Counted from the stretch's first letter, positions 1 through 10,640 are shown. The stretch is DNA of 64,000 nucleotides from Dicyema japonicum (GCA_011109175.1 RDEW01000023.1:221225-285224), one strand, 5' to 3'. Made by a program: numbers and translations. The notes: generated from the sequence alone by a model not told the origin.

Positions 1-880
1 TCAAATATGTCTTTTATCCGTAAATTAGTGTTGTGATTCAATGTTTAAGTTCAAAATGTAAAGATTACGAAATTTATTAAGGACGGCGTGAATAAGAAAA
101 CCCACTAACGGAATCGACATGTTGAAGGACTTCAACTCTTTCGAGTTCGCTATTGACTAAGAAGATTCTTAGGTCGAATATACAAATATAAAACTATGGC
201 TGGAGAATTTTTTAGAACAGACGGAAGAGTTTTAATAAAATAAATCAAGGTCGTATTTACTTTTTTCACAAGGGCCTACGAAAATCCCCTCTGTTTACAA
301 TTCTACACTATATACCGACAATTGAGGACTATAATACTATTTTTCTATTTTTTGGGAACAATTTTATTATATCCGCTGGGCATAGTTTTTCCTCAGTGGC
401 TGCTGTGGTGATCAAGTTACACCTTAGTAGGTGTACGACCGCCTATTCGCCAACATGTTATCTGAATCAAATCCAAATCCCAGTTCACCCTTATACTACA
501 GACTGGAGGTATAGAAGTGAATCTGAATTATTCATGAGATACTCGATAGAACAAATTGTTTGTATAGATACTCTAACGATGAGCGGGAAGATATTGGGGA
601 GTTCGAGAAGTCTTGAGAATTCTAATTTTCTTTAGGATCCTCGCGGTTACCAGGTCCACTTGATGATTGAATGAAAAGAGAGTATTCAAGATGATTCTGA
701 GTAAAAAGGTTTTATATGGCTTGACGGCGAACGAGGTGGAATTTGGAAGAAAAAAGCTAAACTTTCCCTATCCTTATGTGATGCACCAACAAGGAATGCC
801 TATGACGATAGGTGGAGATATCGATCCAAACCTCGTACTAGCAAGTATTTTTTAACATAGTATAAATGGAATCAAAAATA
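1..880. other. AT-rich stretch without a recognised gene
   Basis: Only two short open frames (396-635 and 667-855, plus) occur here, and neither resembles a family I know. Because the next segment is a Jockey-like endonuclease on the same strand, this could be the decayed ORF1 part of that LINE. No zinc knuckle is visible to support the idea. Confidence 0.3.
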
Positions 881-2100
881 ATATAACTTGAACTAGGAAC
901 TTATTCGGAAAAACATCGCATCGACATGTTGTTTATTCAAGAATCCAAACTTCCCCAGAATGAAACATCAAAATTCCTGGGCTTCATAGTAATTCGTCGT
1001 GACAGACGTAGGTAACTTGGAGGCCTTCTTACTGTAATTCGTTACGGAATTTCGTACGAACATATAACTAACCATGTACACACTATGTTCTATGACTGTG
1101 GAAATCTCTTATTTGTGGGAACCAAAGTACGATTCCCTCGACTATCAATAACATTGATCAACGCATATGTTCCGCCTTTAAGTTCATGCTCCTCCTGTGC
1201 TCTCAGATTCTTTCACCTCGCTGAAGGATGGCATTGATTATCTGTGGTGTCTTCAATACGAAGAATCTATTGTGGCTGTCAGGATAAGCCCATGACAAAA
1301 GGAGAAGATGTTAATTGAGGATCTTCATAGTCTCTGCATACTAAACGATCCGGCTTTCCATACAAGAACACCTACTCGACGTAACGATAAACCCTCATCC
1401 ATTGACATCTCACTGTCATTTACCTTATCCTCGGCCCCTCTTATTGACTGGTCGTTGAAATATGACACCAAGAAAAACCAAAATCAAATATTTTTGAAAG
1501 TCAAAATGATATCACGGATGAAAGGACAGTATCCGACTATAATTAATTACAGCTTTGCTAACTGGAAGATTCAAAGAGTACATCAGTACTTGCATAGAAC
1601 TCTTGAATTTCCCCACTCCTCATTCCGTTGAACAATTAGTGAAATGGTTCAACCTTCCATTAAAAGCTGTGAGAAGGAAATATATTCCAATGGGTATGCA
1701 ACATTGTTTTGGAAAAAGTACACGATTCAATCTCGATACCTTCCTCCCGCATGGATTCTGATGTAAGCACTCTACCACAACCTACCTCACAACCCTCACA
1801 CAATTCATTGCGGAAGGATATATCTCCCCCAAACCCCATCAAAGGACAGTACTTATATTAGTGGAAATTACAAAAGCGTTTTACTCAGTCCCCTGTAAAC
1901 TCCTTACAAAGAAAATATTCGAAACGAACATCCTCTCGAACTTGAAGCTTTGGCTTTGAAACTTCCTAAATGGAAGATTAGCACAAGTACTCTGCAACAA
2001 CATCAAATCAAGATCTCGCTACCTTCCTAATGGAGTCCCACTAGGCTGCTCATTGTCACCGATACTCTTCAATCTCTAAATAAACGACATGCTATAAAAC
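880..2100 (+). mobile_element. Degraded Jockey/CR1-like LINE (family I), EEP plus RT pieces
   Basis: Reading across several frames gives an apurinic/apyrimidinic-like endonuclease start (IQESKLPQ, a GGLLTVIRYGISYE block, then INAYVPP), the C-terminal side of that domain near 1330-1480 (SSIDISLSF), and further on a reverse-transcriptase block (ITKAFYSV, then GVPLGCSLSPILFNL around 2030-2075). These are the usual motifs in the usual order for a Jockey/CR1-type ORF2. Many stops and frameshifts interrupt it and the palm between the pieces is shortened, so it is a dead copy. The overlapping frames at 1308-1761 are parts of it and not genes. Confidence 0.7.
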
Positions 2101-2154
2101 TTACTTACGTGAATCATCTTGAATGGTTTACTTACGTGAATCATCTTGAATGTC
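2101..2154. repeat. Direct tandem duplication, 27-bp unit, two copies
   Basis: The unit beginning ttacttacgtgaatcatctt occurs at 2101 and again at 2128. A third partial match in inverted orientation (cacgtaagtaaac) lies near 2236. It sits at the ragged end of the family I LINE. Confidence 0.8.
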
Positions 2155-2492
2155 TAGTTATCAATCCTCTCCATATGTTTTTCCTCTAAAGTCTAGGTTC
2201 CACTGGCCAATGCCACCTTCCGATGTCGTTGGGTTCACGTAAGTAAACCTCTTTGAACATTTGCTTTACATATCCACCATAGCTCGCACTATGTAAGGAA
2301 GCATCACATTTGATGCTTTTATCATTTATGACGGTTTTGCGAAAATACTTTTATATTGTTGGATACGCTACATCCAAGGCATCTTTTTAGCTTCTTCTGA
2401 AACTAGATATATTATCAAGATATTGTTGATTGTAGCATGTCAGTTGAATTTTCCTCTTTCTCTAGTAAAATAATAGGTTTATATATTCTCAA

Positions 2493-4512
2493 GATTATCT
2501 CGAAATTATGGATTATTTTAATAAACAAGAAAATACTAAATAATAAGGCCACTAATAATAATGTTAAACTAATTAATATTCGGTAACTCTATATTGTTTA
2601 TTATCTCTTTGCTTCACATCCTTCACTTTCCAAATAAAAATAAGGACAATTGACTAAAATTATTTAAATAATATAACTGTTAACACTGAAACTGATAAAA
2701 ATGACATTTTAATAGTATATGAATATGAATCTACATACTTCAGTACAACAGATGCACATGTCTAACAATATTTTACATAAATACTGAATTGAATGGTTTG
2801 CCTGTCTGACAATTCTGATTTTCGCAACAGGAAGGAGTAGTAACGTTGTATATATCAGATTCATTATAACCACAACATTTGTACTAAAATTATTAAATTA
2901 AACAACTGTTGATTGAAATTTGTCCAATTCGTAACTTAAATCTTCATTATTTACGAGTTCTTTCAATCCAATGAAAATATAGTCTGTCAATTTACGTTTG
3001 AAGGCAAGTAAATTAATTGTTATTGATAAACTTGCTACCAATAAAATCCCAAGCAAAATACAATACTACGATTTGAAAATAATATAACTATTATTCTTGT
3101 ACAATTATTATTTGTACGAATCCAACAGATTCCAACCCCTGATAAAATTAAGCAGAAGAAAGCAATGAAATAAAGCACGACTTGGAACAGTTGAATCACA
3201 ATACTTACGTTTTTAAGTTCATAGAATTCTTTTAAAAATACAAAATAATACGTAGTGGCAACCATAGACCCAATTCCAAATATCTTTATTTAATATTATT
3301 TAATACCAGAAAAATGGTTACTATTATACTACTTGTTAAATCTACTAAAAACACAGAATAAGCCATCTATTAATATTTTAATAATTATTTTATTTACTTT
3401 AGGTTAACCAAAATTAATTTTATAAAAACATATATTTTAACAATCAATTTCATCCATCTATTTATATAAAAAATAATCAAGAGAAATGATCAAGTATGCA
3501 CCAGGAGACAACCCTTATTACAAAGATTTTCGATAAAGTATTTGAGACGCATTCCCCCTTGAAACTTGGTGATGGAATTTTGATTCCTCTGCATAAACCA
3601 GGAAGGAGCATTTGACCGATAAAAATCTAAGACCTGTGATATTACTGGGAACATTGAGAAAGATACTATCTCTGATAACCATTAGTCGGATATCTTCTGA
3701 TGTTTATGAATTTTTGTCGCCAGGACACAGTTGAGAAAGGAACGCTCGACCGCAGATGCTGTTTGGTCCCACAGGTGGATATGTTCCATGTGTCAATGAT
3801 ACAGGAGTGATTTTAAGATTTTGGGAGTGGACATGTTCTGTGCGTTTGACACTGTCAACAGAAAAACATTGTTGGACGTTGCTGGGAGTTTTCTTGATGA
3901 GGATAACACAAGAATTGTCCGTTTCCTATTATCAAACACTGAATTAACTGTACGAATTAAAAACACAACATCGAAGCCTTTCGGGACAACAGTTGGAATA
4001 CCTCAAAGGGACTCTCTATCTCCGGTTCTATTCGTCGAGTACCTAAAAGCGACATTGAGAGCTCTTAGAACAATATGTGAAAGATGCATGCCGATGGAGA
4101 TTATATATGCAGAGGTTTTGTGTCAGAAAATGATCTGGAACTTGGACTTGCTTTAGAGAAAATCCCTGGAGAATTTAATAATTGGTCTCTTCGAGTTAAT
4201 CAGGAAAAGACTGAACACATAAGAATCACAAGGGAATTAAAATATATTGATGAAAATTGGAGGAAAAAAGGAAATTGGGATCCTTACTTGGTGATAGTGA
4301 GGACATGATGTTTAAAAGAGTTATAGCCACTGCCATGTATAAGAAAATGCAGAAGAGTCGACGAAAACTAATAAAAACAAATTTTAGAATAAGACTATAT
4401 AACTCATATATAAAGCCGGTGCTTATGTACAACTTGGGTACATGGGGGTCACAGAGCTAGAGCTCAAGAAAATGGATATATTTCATAATAAACAATTACG
4501 CAATGTAATGGG
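2493..4512. repeat. Segmental duplication, copy 1 (partner at 41827-43846)
   Basis: From 2493 the sequence matches 41827 onward with a constant offset of 39334. I found no difference over the first 1,044 bases (2493-3536), which hold a tetraspanin gene and its upstream flank. The next roughly 980 bases hold a LINE fragment and differ at about 20 places, including several indels. The left breakpoint is sharp. On the right the copies separate near 4512, where copy 1 jumps into a different retroelement. Confidence 0.95.
2573..3264 (-). CDS. Tetraspanin (copy 1), 5' end not resolved
   Basis: Tetraspanins are four-pass membrane organisers with a cysteine-rich large outer loop. The minus strand encodes a hydrophobic segment with VVLYFIAFFCLILSGVGICW, a further membrane segment (LGILLVASLSITINLLAF) and a loop carrying the signature YKCCGYN, followed by PSCC and further cysteines. 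After that come a last membrane segment (FLSVSVLTSIVLIFIWKVK) and a short basic tail ending at a TAA at 2573. Joining the frames needs four introns of 23, 23, 23 and 24 bp, all GT...AG. The frame is open from the ATG at 3264, but a convincing first membrane segment is missing, so an upstream exon near 3350-3450 is likely. An intact twin lies at 41907-42598. Confidence 0.85.
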
Positions 4513-5000
4513 CCTATTGGATTTGAACGGAAGGATGCCTGATGAATTATGGAATGATATGCAGTTGGTTACTGTTGATAATAATGGAATAATGGAACTA
4601 AAAATTGAGAATTAGAAAATAGAGAGTTGCGATAATGTTGTCTTTCTGGGATGTCTAATTAATCGGAATGGTGACGGAGGCTTGGAAATCAAGAGACGAA
4701 TTGCCATGGGACGAGACACCTTCCAGAGAATAAATGACTGATTGTGGACCAATAAGTCTGAACGTACGTGAAGTCTGCTAGCACCTTTTTGGACATATTC
4801 TACGGATGGGTGAGGAAACACCTGTCATGGAAGAAATTTTCGGTCATACTGAATTTTTTACATTCAGAGGACGTCCAAGAGGTTGTCTTCCAAAGACACT
4901 TGTGGAAGATCATGCTGTGATCGGGGACCGATTGGCAGATGATCTAGAGCAAGACATCGAAAGGGATGGAGAAATATAACGACAAGAATAGTTGAAAACA
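3485..5000 (+). mobile_element. Mosaic LINE fragment, family B with a family C insert
   Basis: The first part is a 5'-truncated family B reverse transcriptase: NLRPVILLGTLRKIL, then an AFDTVNRK block and GIPQ...DSLSPVLF. The YADD box is broken by a short deletion near 4115. At about 4513 the sequence switches to family C (RTE): MDLNGRMPDELWNDMQLV-like text that recurs at 28190, then NNGIMELKIEN and VVFLGCLINR. Near 4745-4980 it returns to a family B-like tail (HILRMGEETPVMEEIF). Frameshifts are frequent. The first 1,028 bases are shared with 42819 onward; the rest is unique to this copy. Confidence 0.8.
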
Positions 5001-5146
5001 TGGCACAAGCGAAACCATAAACATTGTTCACTGTAATTAACTAACTAATTTCTAGTTACAGGGTTTTGAAAAGTCCGTTTCATTAATCCGAGAAAATTTT
5101 CAAAAACAACATAAACCATATTTTTAAGAAAAAAAATATTTATGTG

Positions 5147-5262
5147 ATCGATTCTCGTATTGATGTTAAAAATTTTCGGATTGATGTGACAGATTCTCGC
5201 CATAATGTTAAAGTTTTCTGATTGATGTAATGAATTCTCAAAGTGATGTTAAAGTGTTCTCA
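5147..5262. repeat. Degenerate tandem repeat, about 41-bp unit, nearly three copies
   Basis: Units start with gattctcg, tattgatgttaaa and attttcggattgatgt and recur with drift: gattctcgtattgatgttaa, gattctcgccataatgttaa and gaattctcaaagtgatgtta. It lies just beyond the end of the mosaic LINE, in DNA where I see no gene. Confidence 0.7.
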
Positions 5263-5679
5263 CTTAGACTTGAAGACCCTATATTTATATAGGGTCCCAA
5301 AGTAATTCATCGTTGATGATTTATAAAACCAATCACTTACTTATTATTGATGATCACTGAAGTAGTAAAGGTGCATAAGTACGATTGTAGTTACTATTCC
5401 ATCCATGCTGTTCTGATTGCCATCGGAGTGATAGATATTGGGCTCATTTTGTTTAGTTTTCATACAAAGGTGTTGTCTAGTTAATTTTAAATTGTCTTTA
5501 CGTAAACATCTGTAGCGGCTTTCTGTAGAATTTTGTGTTTTTGGATTGATATTTACTATCCTTTACCTATCAAGGATAAGTAGAACTCTGCGCCCATGCT
5601 AGTCCAGATCAGTTCCGACTTCTTAATGTTAACCTCTTAGAAGAGGAGTTGTTGAAAACCATCCGTTTCCTTCTCACCC

Positions 5680-6645
5680 CAGATACCTGGAACGTCATTG
5701 AACTGATTTGCTAATTACACAAAGTGAATCTTTCTCAATAGTGCGCACCTCATATTTGTACTCCACCAACATGCTTTCCAACGTCTTCTTGAAGACAGCT
5801 GATTGAATTTATGTTCTAGTTGGTGCATTGATTGCGAAGGGTTCCAAGTAAGATTTATAAGCCTTAGAAACGAAGCCTTCCCACGTTAGAACAATAGGTA
5901 TGACTTTGAATGGAGCACCATAAAGTAGCTTGAGCTCTCCAGCCAATAAATCGTACTTATGAAACTTTTCTACTTCAGTGTGCTTCAATAATCCTTGATA
6001 AGTAATTCAAATAAGTACAATTTCATTCTTCACTTTATCGTGGACAAAAATATCAATTTTATTGAACCTGGCCTGAGTATCTGTCTTTATGGATGTGTCC
6101 ATTCGGATTTTACTTTTTGAGTATTGACTATGGAATTGATAGAATGAGACTTTAGTCTCTTTGCTTTCTTGATGCCGTACATTCTGCATAAGTGCAAATT
6201 TATGCATCTAACCACTTTATCGTATCTTGTAATGTAGTTTCTGTTAAGCATCCTATTGCAGCATCCTATTGCAGCATTTAGCCATATGATCCACCGACTT
6301 TATCGACTTTTTCAATGATTACATAGTTAATCTTTATCCCCAAAAAACAGATTCCTGTCTTAAAGAAGACAAGCCTCGGATCTCGTCTATTGTTTCCGCT
6401 CACTAAATACTCAGCGAATCCACCAACATCAATATTTTTATCTTCTCGACAATTATAAAGTTTTGTGGAGCGACTTTCTCCTGATACTACCCATCAGGAT
6501 CATTTGGGTGGGTCCATATTTAACGTTAAATAAAAACAAAATATCAGAGATACGACTATGAAGATTTTTTGTTCTTGTCTTTTTAAAGTATGACATTTTA
6601 TTTGATCTACTCTTTCGCATGTAGACTTTCCCTTTGGTTAATGTC
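5680..6645 (-). mobile_element. LINE family F, C-terminal part, degraded
   Basis: The minus strand carries the tail typical of this family: a 66-residue open frame (6007-6207) with RMDTSIKTDTQARFNKIDIF and VHDKVKNEIVLI, then, in shifted frames, KFHKYDLLA-like and VIPIVLTWEGFVSK-like text, ending in FKKTLESMLVEYKYEV near 5690. Upstream at 6240-6320 is the degraded VDHLATRC region, recognisable because it matches the same element at 61700-62250. A 15-bp tandem copy (gcatcctattgcagc) lies at about 6248. Several frameshifts make it inactive. Confidence 0.65.
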
Positions 6646-6959
6646 ATACTTTGAAGTTAGATATAATGGTACCTAAGTTGGTTTTTTTCTCAACAGACAA
6701 GATTACTATCTTCCTACGTTGATGTTTCAGATTCAAATTCCATCGGCTTATCATTTCTCATACCTCAACATTGGTTCATCCATTGAGATTCCAATTTGCA
6801 GTTGAGCTTAAATACGCTTAAAATACACTTTTACTTTCTTAAAATGAACTTCTTTTCCAATAAATGTACTTTTAAAATACTCAATGAAAAGTTTCTAATT
6901 TCAATTCATTATATAATATTATTTCTGTTTTGTTTTTGTTTTTTTTTTATTAACAAAAT

Positions 6960-7256
6960 TTTTTTTACAATTAAACAAACGAAAGAGGAGGAAGTACCAG
7001 AGAATTTCGGAGGAGTATATATTTGTTTCCATTCGCGGTGGAAACGTCAGGAATCCTTGGCCCCCAAGCAGATGAGTTGGTTCGTAAGATCGGCTCCATG
7101 ATTCAAGCTGTGACCAAGGATCCGCGAGAAACTGGTTGGTTCCGAGAACGTATCTCGTTGGCTATTGTTAGGAGAAATAGCATGGCCATTCAGATGCCTT
7201 AATTTAATTTTTATTCATTTGATAATAAAATTTCTTTTTATTAAAAAAAAAAAAAA
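6960..7256 (+). mobile_element. LINE family A 3' end with poly(A) tail
   Basis: Read in the right frame, 7035-7201 gives FAVETSGILGPQADELVRK and later FRERISLAIVRRNSMAIQ followed by a stop. This matches the C-terminus of family A at 63240-63410 (LAMETSG, FERISLAILRGNSHAV). After the stop come about 35 bases with aataaa and then a run of 17 A. It is therefore a 5'-truncated retrocopy that ends in a genuine tail, butted directly against the next family A copy on the other strand. Confidence 0.75.
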
Positions 7257-7348
7257 AAATTAAACAAATGTTCAGTTGAGGAAGCCTGCTTGCGTAAATT
7301 GCGAACGAAGTTCCCTCGGAGTATTGCTATTCCGATCTTTTGTCTTAG

Positions 7349-8625
7349 CTATAACCCTTCTCGTTGATCTCTTTTCTTTCTGGCAAGCAATCCTCCGAGT
7401 TCTTGCAAGAATTCAGCCGTCATTGGACCAACGGCTCCCGATGATTCGATCGCAACAGGAGTAAATCGGTAGCGATCCCCGAGGCAAGAATATTTCTTGA
7501 TTTTTAGGTTTTCCGCGGTCGAAGCAGCTGCTCCAGGTGTCTGAACAGATTTAAAAATGTTTGGTGCTTGAGAAACGTGTCTATGCAAGTTGCGTCCCAG
7601 ACCAAAAGTTCTTCCAGACGTGAAGGGGAAAAGGGTCATCCCGTAGGTCTCTTCCCATCTCCTCGATCAAAGACCCACTGGTTCAAGCTGTGCTGGGAAG
7701 CCTGAAGTCTTCAGAGCTCTGATGATCACATCGTTCAAGAGCAGCATGACGTGGTCCCCTTCCGGCGCTTCTTCTGCAGGACGGTGGGTGATCCTTTCGC
7801 ATCGACTGTTTTCCCGCATCGGCATCGGTGCTCCTGGCAAACGTCTAGTCCCAAGCCTTTGTCCGATTCCAATCCTCAAAGAATCGTCGTCCAAATTGTA
7901 TGTTTCTTTGAACGATCCTCCAATTGTGGCATCATCGAGGTACCAGAGATTTAGCTGAGCATCAATTGATTTCACAACCTCATCAATGGTAAGGACAAAT
8001 AAGAGAGGTCCGAGCGGATCTCCTTGTTGGACACCCGTTTTTGATTTAATAATTTCATTTTCAAAAACCAAAGACGTATCTTCCCCATAGGATAGATTGA
8101 CAAGAGGGAAAAGCTTTGGAGCCCTCTTCCAACACGTTTTCATAATTTCATCTCTTCTGAGAGAATTGAAGGCATTCGTTATGTCCAACTTGATTCCAAT
8201 GCATTCATTTGAAATATTTTTCTGTGTGAAGAAACGCCTTGCTGCATGAACCGCAACCTCACATCCGTTCTGGATACTAACACCCATTTGTTTAGGAAAG
8301 AACTCCTCTCCGAGTTGTCGGCTCACCAGGATCGATGCTACTTTTGCTGCAAGTCTTCTAAAATAGTTCCCGACCGCAATGGGGTGGATTCCTCTGTTGG
8401 GTTTTTTGAAAGCAAGTAGCCTTGCGGAGAAGAGCAATTCTCTGGCATATTTTGGGATGTCGCCGTTAACCATTTTTCTGATTAGGTCCGTAATTGATTT
8501 GACAAGACAGCGTCCAGCTTCCGAGGTGTAAGTGGACGTAAGGTCCTTAATATGGCCAGGACGTAACCCTTCCAAGCCTCCACCGCTGCTAGCGCGAAGG
8601 AAGTTATTCCGTGGCGCACTTCGGA
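7349..8625 (-). pseudogene. Reverse transcriptase and nuclease-like tail of LINE family A, frameshifted
   Basis: The 302-residue frame at 7667-8575 contains the RT core: FRRLAAKVASILVS, KLDITNAFNSLRRDE (motif A with Asp), QQGDPLGPLLFVL (motif B) and LWYLDDATIGG (motif C; WYLDD where most LINEs have YADD). Catalytic aspartates are present. In a shifted frame HRCRCGKTVD follows, the CxCG motif of the tail domain. A second frame (7349-7639) holds the last domain (TPGAAASTAENLKIKKYSC, ESSGAVGPMTAEFLQELGG), with VWDATCIDTF only in the neighbouring frame. At least two frameshifts and an internal deletion show it is dead. Confidence 0.8.
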
Positions 8626-9468
8626 TTAGGTAATGATGATCTCCTGGGTTCCTTCAGGATTCAAAAACTTTTCATAGTCAGTCGGTGCATCTGGATGTTT
8701 TAGTATTAAGGTATTTAGGACCTCGGGGGTACAAGACAATACTGTGTCATCGGACGTAATAACCCGTAAGGCTTCCCGCACGTCGCCCTCCAGAAGTTTC
8801 CGGTTTACTCTCTCCTTTAGTTTGTTGGGGGCATCTTTAATGAATGCTCCTCTGGTTTCGACCTCATTGACATTAAGTGGATGTTCAAGTATTGCGTGTA
8901 TGTTATGACAGCTAAAATTCATTATGTTTCGTTTCAGTTTCCCGGATAAGTTGAGTCGGGAGTTTGTTTCTTTATTATTGTCCTCAGATTCCTTTGTAGG
9001 TATTCCGAGTGCGACAGGTGCAAAGCATATAAGTTTTAGCCAGGATTCCCAACTGTCAGAGGATAGTGCGTGATCAATGGCATCTGAAAGACACGTTGCT
9101 GCGGCAATTCGTACTCCTTTAGGGATTTTTACTGGGATCTTCATGGCTTTCCTGAGGTTCGAGATCTTCAAGAGAGTATGGTCTGTATGTGGAAGTGTAA
9201 AGTTTGGCTGAGTTATTTTTTTCCGCCTGAGGACTTCCATTCCAATACAAGAGGGGCACAGCCAACTCGACAGCGTCTCGGCGCAAGCTTCACTCAGTTT
9301 TATGCAGCCCAGATGGACGAATGAATCACATTGTGTGCAGTTAATCCCATATTTCCTGATGTTCGATTGTCCACATAAAAAACATACCTGATTTGTCCGT
9401 ACTGGATTTGTTCCTCGTACTTTGTCTTTTTTTCGTTCTTTAATTTCCATGAGATTTTTGTTGATCAC
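8626..9468 (-). CDS. PHD-finger N-terminal ORF of LINE family A (280 aa)
   Basis: The start at 9468 lies 17 bases from the poly-T run that seems to mark the 5' end. Residues about 29-75 form a PHD/treble-clef finger: CFLCG, then CTQCDSFVHLGC and WLCPSC, that is, Cys pairs with a His-x-x-Cys in the middle. The rest is a basic spacer rich in Leu with a conserved motif VKIPKGVR, also seen as VKIPKPIRPVARR at 45185. PHD fingers usually read histone tails or mediate protein contact, so the element may use it to choose chromatin targets (inference). The stop lies right before a one-base frameshift into the reverse transcriptase, so in an active element both were probably one protein. Confidence 0.75.
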   Translation of the reverse strand: MINKNLMEIKERKKDKVRGTNPVRTNQVCFLCGQSNIRKYGINCTQCDSFVHLGCIKLSEACAETLSSWLCPSCIGMEVLRRKKITQPNFTLPHTDHTLLKISNLRKAMKIPVKIPKGVRIAAATCLSDAIDHALSSDSWESWLKLICFAPVALGIPTKESEDNNKETNSRLNLSGKLKRNIMNFSCHNIHAILEHPLNVNEVETRGAFIKDAPNKLKERVNRKLLEGDVREALRVITSDDTVLSCTPEVLNTLILKHPDAPTDYEKFLNPEGTQEIIIT

Positions 9469-9523
9469 ACCACACCACTTAATAAAATTTTGTTAACAAA
9501 AAAAAAATAAATAAAAGAACTTT

Positions 9524-10270
9524 TTATTCTTGATGGGGGCAAAAACATAAATTTAGAAAATTTCTTATTACACTTCTGAATTTGAGATCATTTTTATATT
9601 TTAAAGAAAATTCAAGTTCTTGGACTTTTTTCCAAACTGCTTGTCCAAAATGAAACGTACAGCCATTTATGAAACCCGAATCAAATTGATGATAATTGAA
9701 TGTAGTCGATTGGAACTGAACGAAATATTCCATCAATTATTAATGTTTCAGATTAAGTAATTGACGCATGATTTCGGATTGAAAAATAATAAAATGATCT
9801 TGCTCATTTGTATTGGAATCATAAATGAGAAAATCTTTATATCGAAAATTTTTTTAAGATATCGGGAATATCATGATTTTTAAGAACAAAATATTCCAAC
9901 GATGAATTTCTAGTTTTGATTATTTTGTTGCGTAAAGATTTATATTGAAGAATGATGATGCTTCTTCATCTGTAATGTTGCTTGTAATTTGTGATGTTAT
10001 TTCTCTAGAGTTATCTCTTGATCTTTGTGCTCTTTCATTAATGTCATTCATTAATTTTCAATTTTGTTATATCTTCTGTATCGGTTGAATCATTGTGATT
10101 TTTTTCCTGTTTCACTAAGATCCAGTTGATGATATTAAAAAAATGCTGACATTTCAAAATACGTTTTCTACAACGCCATCTGGTATTTTCTCCAACAATT
10201 TTGTCTTTATTATAGAGAAAATTTTCGTGAACTAAAATCTCTCCATCTCGCTAACTTTTAATAAATTTAA
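9524..10270 (-). mobile_element. MULE-type transposase remnant with FLYWCH-like zinc finger
   Basis: On the minus strand the 5' part reads NKDKIVGENTRWRCRKR (FLYWCH-like, near 10160-10200), then a segment like LYDSNTNEQD, then IIDGIFRSVP (first catalytic Asp region of MULE transposases). Last comes the intact 70-residue frame 9524-9736 with NGCTFHFGQAVWKKVQEL and FLNLCFCPHQE. The order FLYWCH, DGTFK-like and GCxFHF is that of metazoan MULE/FLYWCH transposases. Stops between the pieces show decay. Confidence 0.7.
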
Positions 10271-10336
10271 GGAAATTCATTTTAATCATTAACGATATTT
10301 TGACTTTTATTTGAAAATTTATTCTTATCATAAATG

Positions 10337-10535
10337 TTAATTGTGGCGAGTTGAAGCTATTTTGACAGCCACGAGTAAAGACAAACTGGTCGCTGTCAAA
10401 AGAGCATCAACTCGCCACAATTAAAATGATATTAAACAAGCCATTAATATGAAGAATACGTGACATTTCCATATATAATTAATTTGCGACGAGTTGATGC
10501 CAGTTAGATTATGGCAAATAGCATCAACTCGTCAC
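10337..10535. repeat. Two related hairpin-forming palindromes
   Basis: Positions 10337-10424 form an imperfect inverted repeat with arms ttaattgtggcgagttga and tcaactcgccacaattaa around a loop with a second pair, gacagc/gctgtc. Positions 10486-10535 form another with arms gcgacgagttgatgc and gcatcaactcgtcac. Both share the core gagttgat. They lie just outside the left end of the hAT element and may be foldback or MITE-type remnants. Confidence 0.8.
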
Positions 10536-10640
10536 TCGGAGAGTTGAATGCCTAGCCGTCAAATTCATTTCTTCCGCGGGCCAGACTATTAATTTTTTTA
10601 TTTAACAGGATATTAGATTCATACTATGATTTTTATAATA

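Larger units (their letters stand above)
7257..9485 (-). mobile_element. LINE family A, most complete copy (PHD finger, RT, nuclease-like tail)
   Basis: The minus strand holds, in order, an N-terminal PHD-type zinc finger, a long spacer, a reverse transcriptase with a WYLDD box, and a C-terminal segment with VWDATC. A one-base frameshift near 8635 separates the first two open frames. Directly after the WYLDD block the text jumps to the DDDSLRIGIGQ region, so the RT thumb and what follows are deleted compared with the copy at 62520. The element ends at aactgaacatttgtttaatt; the same 3' end recurs at 56375. Tail-to-tail contact with the plus-strand copy is at 7256/7257. Confidence 0.85.

Noticed and set aside
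3035-3265. A 76-residue open frame as a separate small gene (also at 42369-42599)
   Set aside because: It is one exon plus retained mini-introns of the tetraspanin gene. The frame runs through the 23-bp intron by chance.
6796-7101. A 101-residue open frame as a host gene
   Set aside because: It is AT-rich with Phe/Ile runs and enters the family A tail in the wrong frame. No homology is visible.
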